Below, piece by piece: positions 57,859-64,000 of a DNA stretch of 64,000 nt. Numbering within the stretch: position 1 is the stretch's first letter; each line of letters starts with the position of its first letter. Location: assembly GCA_017311315.1 (NCBI GenBank), contig CM029660.1, forward strand, positions 33,966,403-34,030,402. The letters run 5' to 3'. Origin of the DNA: Dendrocalamus latiflorus. Taxonomy: Eukaryota; Streptophyta; Magnoliopsida; Poales; Poaceae. A program made the translations under genes and the position numbers. The notes beneath the pieces are model-generated. The model worked only from the letters and a program-made list of their open reading frames with translations. It was not told the DNA's origin and ran no database searches.

Positions 57859-59708
57859 TGCTGCTGCAGAGGAGGAGGGCGGCGCGGGGGGAGAGAGAGG
57901 TGCGAGTGGGTTCTTGGTTTCTTGGCGCTGCGGTGAGGGGGAGAAGAGAGGCAGGAGAGCGGAGCAGGTGTTCCTTGCGGCGGTTACGTTTCGGCGGGTA
58001 TTTCAACGGAGGGGGTGTCTCCTTCTTTTTCTTCTTTTCTTTTTTTTCTTTTCCTTTTTTTTTTTGAGAGAGAGAGAGGATACCAAGGTGTCTCCTGGAC
58101 CGGAGTTTCTATCCGTCGCCCGCATGATTCGTAGGCTCGTAGTCAGCAATCGTGCAGGTCGGTGGACCAACCCGAAACAAGCATATTGCGCATAGCTTTA
58201 AAAACCCGACCGGACTAACAGTCAAGAAAAAATAAAGAAAAAGAGAAAAAAAACCGTTATAACCCTACGAATAATATAAAGAAAAAATATGTTAACAAAC
58301 CAACATATTTAAAATGACTTCTATCTTCTGAAAGCTAGAAACCAAAATCTATTTTGAACGGGACTAAACTAAGTTTTTTATGTCGATGCTCCACCTGTAT
58401 AAGCGGCTCCCTCTTGATTTTTGGCCGAGAGATTCGCCACTGTTGTTTTGTTTTGCATGCGGCAATGGCTTCGTCCTATGTCCATTTTTTACATTATGTT
58501 TCAACCAGAAAATAAGGGAATTGATAGTATACATATGTAGCAGGGACTAAAAAATCCAGCGTCCTGTTCACTCACATGATCACTGCTTTCCAATCGAGCC
58601 GTTGTGTCAACCACGTATTCTTATTATCTCTTCTTTCTCCTTTTTTATCCCTCTTCCCCTTTCCCTCATCTCTTCTTCCTCTGCAATGGCTTTTCCCCCA
58701 TTGTTTGCTCTTCTGATTTCTTTACTCCTCTAGCCGAATCCCCATGACAACTCCGCCCACCAGCACCTTGGGCTTAGCCCCTGGCCACTGTGCCTTTCAG
58801 CACTGCCCCGTGTCTCCTCCCCTTAGCCTTCTGCTACCAGCTCCCTCCTCTGCATGGCTCGGCTAGGACTGCAACACTAATGCCACTTCTCTGCATGGCT
58901 CCCTTCTCTATTGTGTGTCTTTGTCTTGCACTGGGTTTGGCGGAGGAAGAAGGTAAGAGCCAGTCTAGACCATAGGGAGAGAGAGAGGGGATAGGTGAGG
59001 AGGAAGGAGGTAGGAGGGGCATTTTTCTCCTATATGTATAGATAAGCAGAGGAGTGGCATTTTCTATTTTGTTGCTGCGTGTATTTTTATTTTGTTGCAG
59101 CCATTTTTTCTAATGTTGCATGATTGTTGCAGCCCCTTCTCAATTTGTTACAGTTTTTTCGGTTGTTACATTTTTATTACAAAAATATTGCAATCGTTGT
59201 ATGATAATGTTACACATGTTTTAGGTTTTTTTGTTGCATATATGGTACGATTATATTGCAATCTTTGATGTAAAATGTTTCAATCAAAGTGTACGATACT
59301 AGCGTCTGGATCGGACGTCCGGGCTTAACAACTCTAAAAAAAATTGTCCAGCTAAAAATGATAATATTTGGCACACATGCGGTTGGAGCGTTGAGCAAGT
59401 GATGAACCGTCGGCTTGGCAAAAAGCGTGGGCTGGATGTTTCCTCTTGTTGGTCACCACCCAAATCACCATGACGGCCCAGGCCAAGTGGGACGAGGGCA
59501 TGCTAGGTGATGGCTTTCGCCTTAGGGCTAGCGCCTACGTGCAGGCGTAGAGGTCAAGGCATGGACAGGCGAGTCCGATCCGGACACGGCTAACACAGAT
59601 GGAGCTCCATATAAGCACACCCATGGCGCCCCAGCGTACGCAGCACAACTCCCGTCGCATCCTCCTCGTCTCGGGCGCGTACTCTAGCAGCAAACTTAAT
59701 CGCCATTG
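57859..59708. other. Promoter side of the DUF569 gene and unassigned spacer
   Basis: 57859-58080 includes the likely 5' UTR and a long pyrimidine tract with GAGAGAGA (58021-58079). 59040-59290 is full of TTGTTGCA/TTGCA-type motifs typical of an interspersed grass repeat. CCATATAAGCACACCC near 59608 looks like a TATA element about 100 bp before the hAT insertion; the gene it served is not identified. Confidence 0.35.
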
Positions 59709-60353
59709 CCGCCGCGCAGTGGCGGATCCAGGATTTTAACAAAGAGTATGCCGCACTAAAATTTTTATATGCAATTCGGTAAAACCATTTCCAATTCGGT
59801 AAATGATTATAAATTTTGCACCGTAATTCAGTATACAGGCACTAAATAATATGATAAGTCTTAAATTCAAGGATTAAGTTGGAAACTTGCACAAATTACA
59901 ATATAAATAGTTCAAACACCATACTAATAGTCTCAAATATACATAAAAGAGACTTACAATACTACTTATCTGATTTTTTTTGGCCTACGCTTTCTAAAGG
60001 ACATGAAAGTCTCGATTATATCATCTTCATCCACTTCAAAGAAAATATCCCGCTCAATGAATGTGACTAGACAATCATCCAAAAGACTATCACCCATCTT
60101 ATTTCTTAACTTTGTTTTCACTAAAACCATTACAGAAAATACCCTTTCAACACTTGCTGTTGCCACTAGTAGAAGCAAAACCAATTTGAGAAGCATGTAA
60201 ACCATATCATACACTTTATGCCTCTTTGTTTCAACAAGCTTAACTGAGAGGTCAGCAAGATTGTCTAGATCTTTGAAGCTATCAGCTTGTCTCATGTCAT
60301 CAATATAATTACCAAGTTGCAATTCAAGTTTTAGCAAATAATTGATTGAGAAC

Positions 60354-60728
<375 letters not shown>

Positions 60729-62673
60729 AGAACTCTTTAGGGTAGAACTCAGCTAGTCTACGTACCTTCTGTGCATCGAAAGAAGCAAATGAGTTCTTCA
60801 ATTATTTTCTTTCTAGTTTCTATGGCACAACAGTGAATAATTTCCTTTTGTATCATTGGGCTAGTTAAGGTGCAATTATCTGGAGCATTGTTCAAAACAT
60901 ACTTGCTCACTTCTTCACTGTTTCCTGCAAGAAACTTCAAAAGTTCAAGGAAGTTCCCTCTGTTGCTAGACTCTTCACTTTCATCATGTCCACGGAATGC
61001 CAATCCTTGATGCAAAAGAAACTTGATACATCTAAGTGAATTAGTCAACCTTTTCTTGTAAAGACGAAGATCTTCATCAGTCCACTTCTCAATGTGATAA
61101 TCAATTGCTACCTTGGGATTCTTAAAGCTAATGTATCTCTCTTGAGCTGCATTATGTGCCTTGGAACCCAGATGTTTGAGAAGTGCTTTCTCTCCTATAT
61201 TCCAATTTCTCCAGCCACCAACAGTAAATGTATCTGACCCGGTACCCTTCTTAAACAAGTAGCATATAAAGCAAAACACAGAATCCTTCTTGATACTATA
61301 TTCAAGCCACTCCTCATGTTTATGAAACCATACAAAATTGAATTGACGATCTCTATCTCCAATCTTTCTTTTTGGAAAATCATGTGTATAAGGTTGGAAT
61401 GGACCTTTAATAATATATGCTCTTCGAATTGCATCTTGATCATTAACAGAATAACTTTCAATGGGCTGTCTATCACCTGGATCATGCGGAAGGCGATTGA
61501 TGTCATAAACCGGCGGTGGCGGCGGTGGCGGTGGCGGTGGCAGGGCGGGGGCATAGGATTCACAATTTTATCAATTACTCTCTCTTGCTCTTGAGTTGCT
61601 TTTCCGCCACAGTTTCAACCGGAGATGGGGCAGGATTTGAAGTAGCAGCAGCCGCCTTCTTGGCTGCATGTTTCTAAAAAAGAGATGCAATGTCTCCGCT
61701 TCTCTTCATAACTGAACAATTCCAAAAAAAAAAAACAATTGCTCCGGCCCTGCAAGAGAATAAAGAATATTATATGCCATTTTGAAATTTGAATGCCAGA
61801 ACTTTTCTTGGCCATATGTTTCTGTTATAGAAGTAATGCAACTATGCAAGATCTTCAAGATCTGTGACTATGTTCTTATGGTTTTATCTAGAACCAAAAA
61901 AAATGACTGGAACATATTCATCTAGCTTATCTCTAGCAGTTCAGACTTAATTAAACAAGTTTGTCTCAGACTCATAAACTCCTAAGCAAATGACCAAGTT
62001 AATGATCCAACTAATGACATGGCCGCAGGAAAGAACACAGGCCTTGTGCTGGTAATCTCTGTCAACATAGACAGCATGCATGGATTATGCATGTATGGAT
62101 GTATGCATGTTTCACATCATCTCTGTCAACATAGACAGCATGCATGGATTATGCATGTTTCACATCATCTCCTTTCTCTCTCTTCGGCCATGTTTATGCA
62201 TGTATGGAATATGGATCTCTGATCTCTCCCTTGGTATTTGTTGCATGCGTGTAATGTATTCTTGCTCTGCCTTTTCTTTCTCTTGGGATTCATGATTTAC
62301 CTGATTGATTTCGCCTGACGAGTGACGACGTCTCTCATGCGGCGGCGGCGAACGATCGAACAACGACTGGAACGCTGAGGCCTGAGGATCGAGCGGACTG
62401 TCTCGCTGAGATCGAGCGGCGCGTCACGCGTGCGGCAGGCGAGGCGAAGCCGCGAAGGCGAACCGTCTGTCCGTCTCGCTGAGGAATTGGAACCGTCTCG
62501 CTGAGGAATCGGATCGACCACGTGGCCCATCCTCTCGGTGTGGTTCGGCCACGACAGGCGAGGTGAAGCCGCGAAGGCCAATCCTTTGCGTCACGTGCCC
62601 GGTACTTCGGCTAGGTCCCACTGCCACAGGGTATGCTGGGGCCCACCCGACATACCCTGTAGATCCGCCAGTG

Positions 62674-62789
62674 CCGTCGCGACTTGCGAGTTCGAGATCC
62701 GTCAGTTGCACCTGGTTTGTGCCCATTAGTCCATTTACAGGCCGCAACGCATACATCAGAACTATTAAAACCTCCCCCCGTCTGCTCGC
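62674..62789. other. Right flank of the hAT element
   Basis: This continues the sequence found left of 59716. It reads GCGACTTGCGAGTTCGAG and then TTGCACCTGGTTTGTGCCC. It may have been part of a gene behind the TATA element at 59608, but no product can be named. Confidence 0.3.
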
Positions 62790-64000
62790 GCGAGAGCGTT
62801 TCTCGCGCCCGTGGAGGCCCTCGCGCGGTGACGCGTGGCGTGCGCGGCGACGGGAGTGAGCGCGCGTCGCGCGAGAGATCGTTTCGTGCGCCGCGTGGCC
62901 CTTCGCGCGTTGAGGCGTGCCGAATGCAGCGACGGGAGGAGCGCGCGCGCGTCGCGCGAGAGTTTCGCGCACCCGCGTAGGCCTTCGCGCACGCGCGGGC
63001 GTTTTGTTCACCTCTGTGGCCGGTGGTCCCGCCGTTATCTGACCCCACACGCAGGGACAGGACGCGCGCGAGAGCGGGGTGTACGCGGCTTCGTGGGAGG
63101 GCGCGCGCGTGGCACGCGAGGCGTCGTTCGGCCGCGCAGGTCCTCGCGCACGCGAGAGCGTTTCGTGCGTCTCTCTGGCCGGTGGTCCCGCCGTTATCTG
63201 GGCCCACGCGGGGTGAGCGAGCGCACGGAGAGGGAGCGTGCGCGGCTTTGTGCGGGGGCGCGCGCGGAGCACGCGAGGCGTCGCTCGCTCGGCCGCGTCG
63301 GTCTTTGCGCACGCGAGAGCGTTTCATGCGCCTCTCTGTCCGGTGGTCCCGCCGTTATCTCGGCCCACGCGTAGCGAGCGAGCGCACGGGGAGGGACCGT
63401 GCGCGGCTTCGTGCGAGGACGCCGGCGGAGCACACGAGGCGTCGCTCACCCGCAGCGGTGCACGTGAAACCGTTTAACGTCTCTCTCTGACCGGTGGTCC
63501 CGCAGCATTCTGAGCCCACACGCAGCAGCGGAGCGCGCGGAGAGGGGCTGTACGCGTCCTTCGCGTGCTAGCGCGCGCGGCTCGGACGTGGCGGTGCACG
63601 CGAGACTCTTTAGCGCACTTCACTGGCCGGTGGTCCCGCTGCTGTCTGACCCCACACGCAGCGACACAGGGCGCGGGGAGGGAGTGTACGCGTCCTTCGC
63701 GCGAGAGCGCTTCGTGCGAGGGCGCGGGCGGAGCGCACGAGGCGTCGCTCGCCCGCAGCGGTGCACGTGAAAGCGTTTTGCGTCTCTCTCTGACCGGTGG
63801 TCCCGCAGCATTCTGAGCCCACACGCAGCGGCGGAGCGCGCGGAGACGGGCTGTACGCGTCCTTCGCGTGCTAGCGCGCGCGGCTCGGACGTGGCGGTGC
63901 ACGCGAGACTCTTTAGCGCACTTCATTGGCCGGTGGTCCCGCTGCTGTCTGACCCCACACGCAGCGACACAGGGCGCGGGGAGGGAGTGTACGCGGCCTT
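62790..64000. repeat. CpG-rich tandem repeat with a 303-bp higher-order unit, continuing past the window
   Basis: 62790-63000 has about three units of 75-85 bp (CGCGCGAGAG-TTTCG). From 63021 the motif CGGTGGTCCCGC recurs at 63180, 63341, 63492, 63628, 63795 and 63931. The spacings are 159, 161, 151, 136, 167 and 136 bp. The last four show that 63492-63794 and 63795 onward are near-identical 303-bp two-unit blocks. Many long open frames here follow from the base composition. Whether it is a satellite, the repeat region of a retrotransposon or a spacer array cannot be told from this end. Confidence 0.85.

Noticed and set aside
62424..64000. Long Arg/Ala-rich frames on both strands at the right edge
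   Set aside because: CpG-rich tandem repeats keep several frames open at once. No family similarity.

Overview
This window is plant nuclear DNA, almost certainly from a grass. Panicoid/andropogonoid relatives such as Sorghum, Miscanthus or Saccharum would fit, but I cannot name the species. The evidence is spliced genes with canonical GT-AG introns, Ty3/gypsy LTR retrotransposons with plant-type primer binding sites, L1-type LINE tails, hAT and Mutator-like elements, and GC-rich grass-style coding exons. No bacterial, organellar, CRISPR, tRNA or rRNA feature was recognised. Most of the 64 kb is nested transposable elements. Only two ordinary host loci are well supported: a tandem pair of carotenoid cleavage dioxygenase (CCD) genes and a DUF569 gene.

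Layout. 1-3289 is part of a very long gypsy-type LTR running off the left edge. 3770-14448 is a complete, very young, non-autonomous Ty3/gypsy element of Tat type (TSD CTTAG; its two 248-bp LTRs differ at only about two sites). On the minus strand it keeps gag and protease but has no reverse transcriptase, RNase H or integrase. On the opposite strand it carries a four-exon gene with its own poly(A) signal, flanked by three tandem-repeat arrays (108, 52 and 60 bp units). 14609-35410 and 38711-46970 are two copies of one duplicated segment, each holding a 13-exon CCD gene.

The two CCD copies act as empty-site controls for each other. Copy A (17458-25497) has collected two foldback Mutator-like MITEs, a LINE in its leader, a foldback element in intron 1, a solo LTR in its 3' flank and an 8-9 kb decayed gypsy element. 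It carries a premature stop in exon 4. Copy B (39575-45624) is intact over all 13 exons and keeps the four iron-binding histidines, but a LINE lies immediately inside one of its splice donors.

Right half. 37595-38055 is a GGTTCGGT-rich DNA element with an 11-bp target duplication. 47643-49234 is a large hairpin element with a second hairpin element at its apex. 50312-53764 is a giant solo LTR. 56225-57858 is a two-exon DUF569 gene on the minus strand. 59717-62673 is a hAT element with a decayed TTF/ZMYM-type transposase, itself hit by a solo LTR of the same family as the 3770-14448 element. From about 62790 to the right edge there is a CpG-rich tandem repeat with a 303-bp higher-order period.

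The strongest candidates for something unusual are the gag-pro element with its antisense spliced gene and alternating dimeric arrays, and the asymmetric decay of the CCD pair, where transposons have hit the core promoter of one copy and a splice donor of the other.
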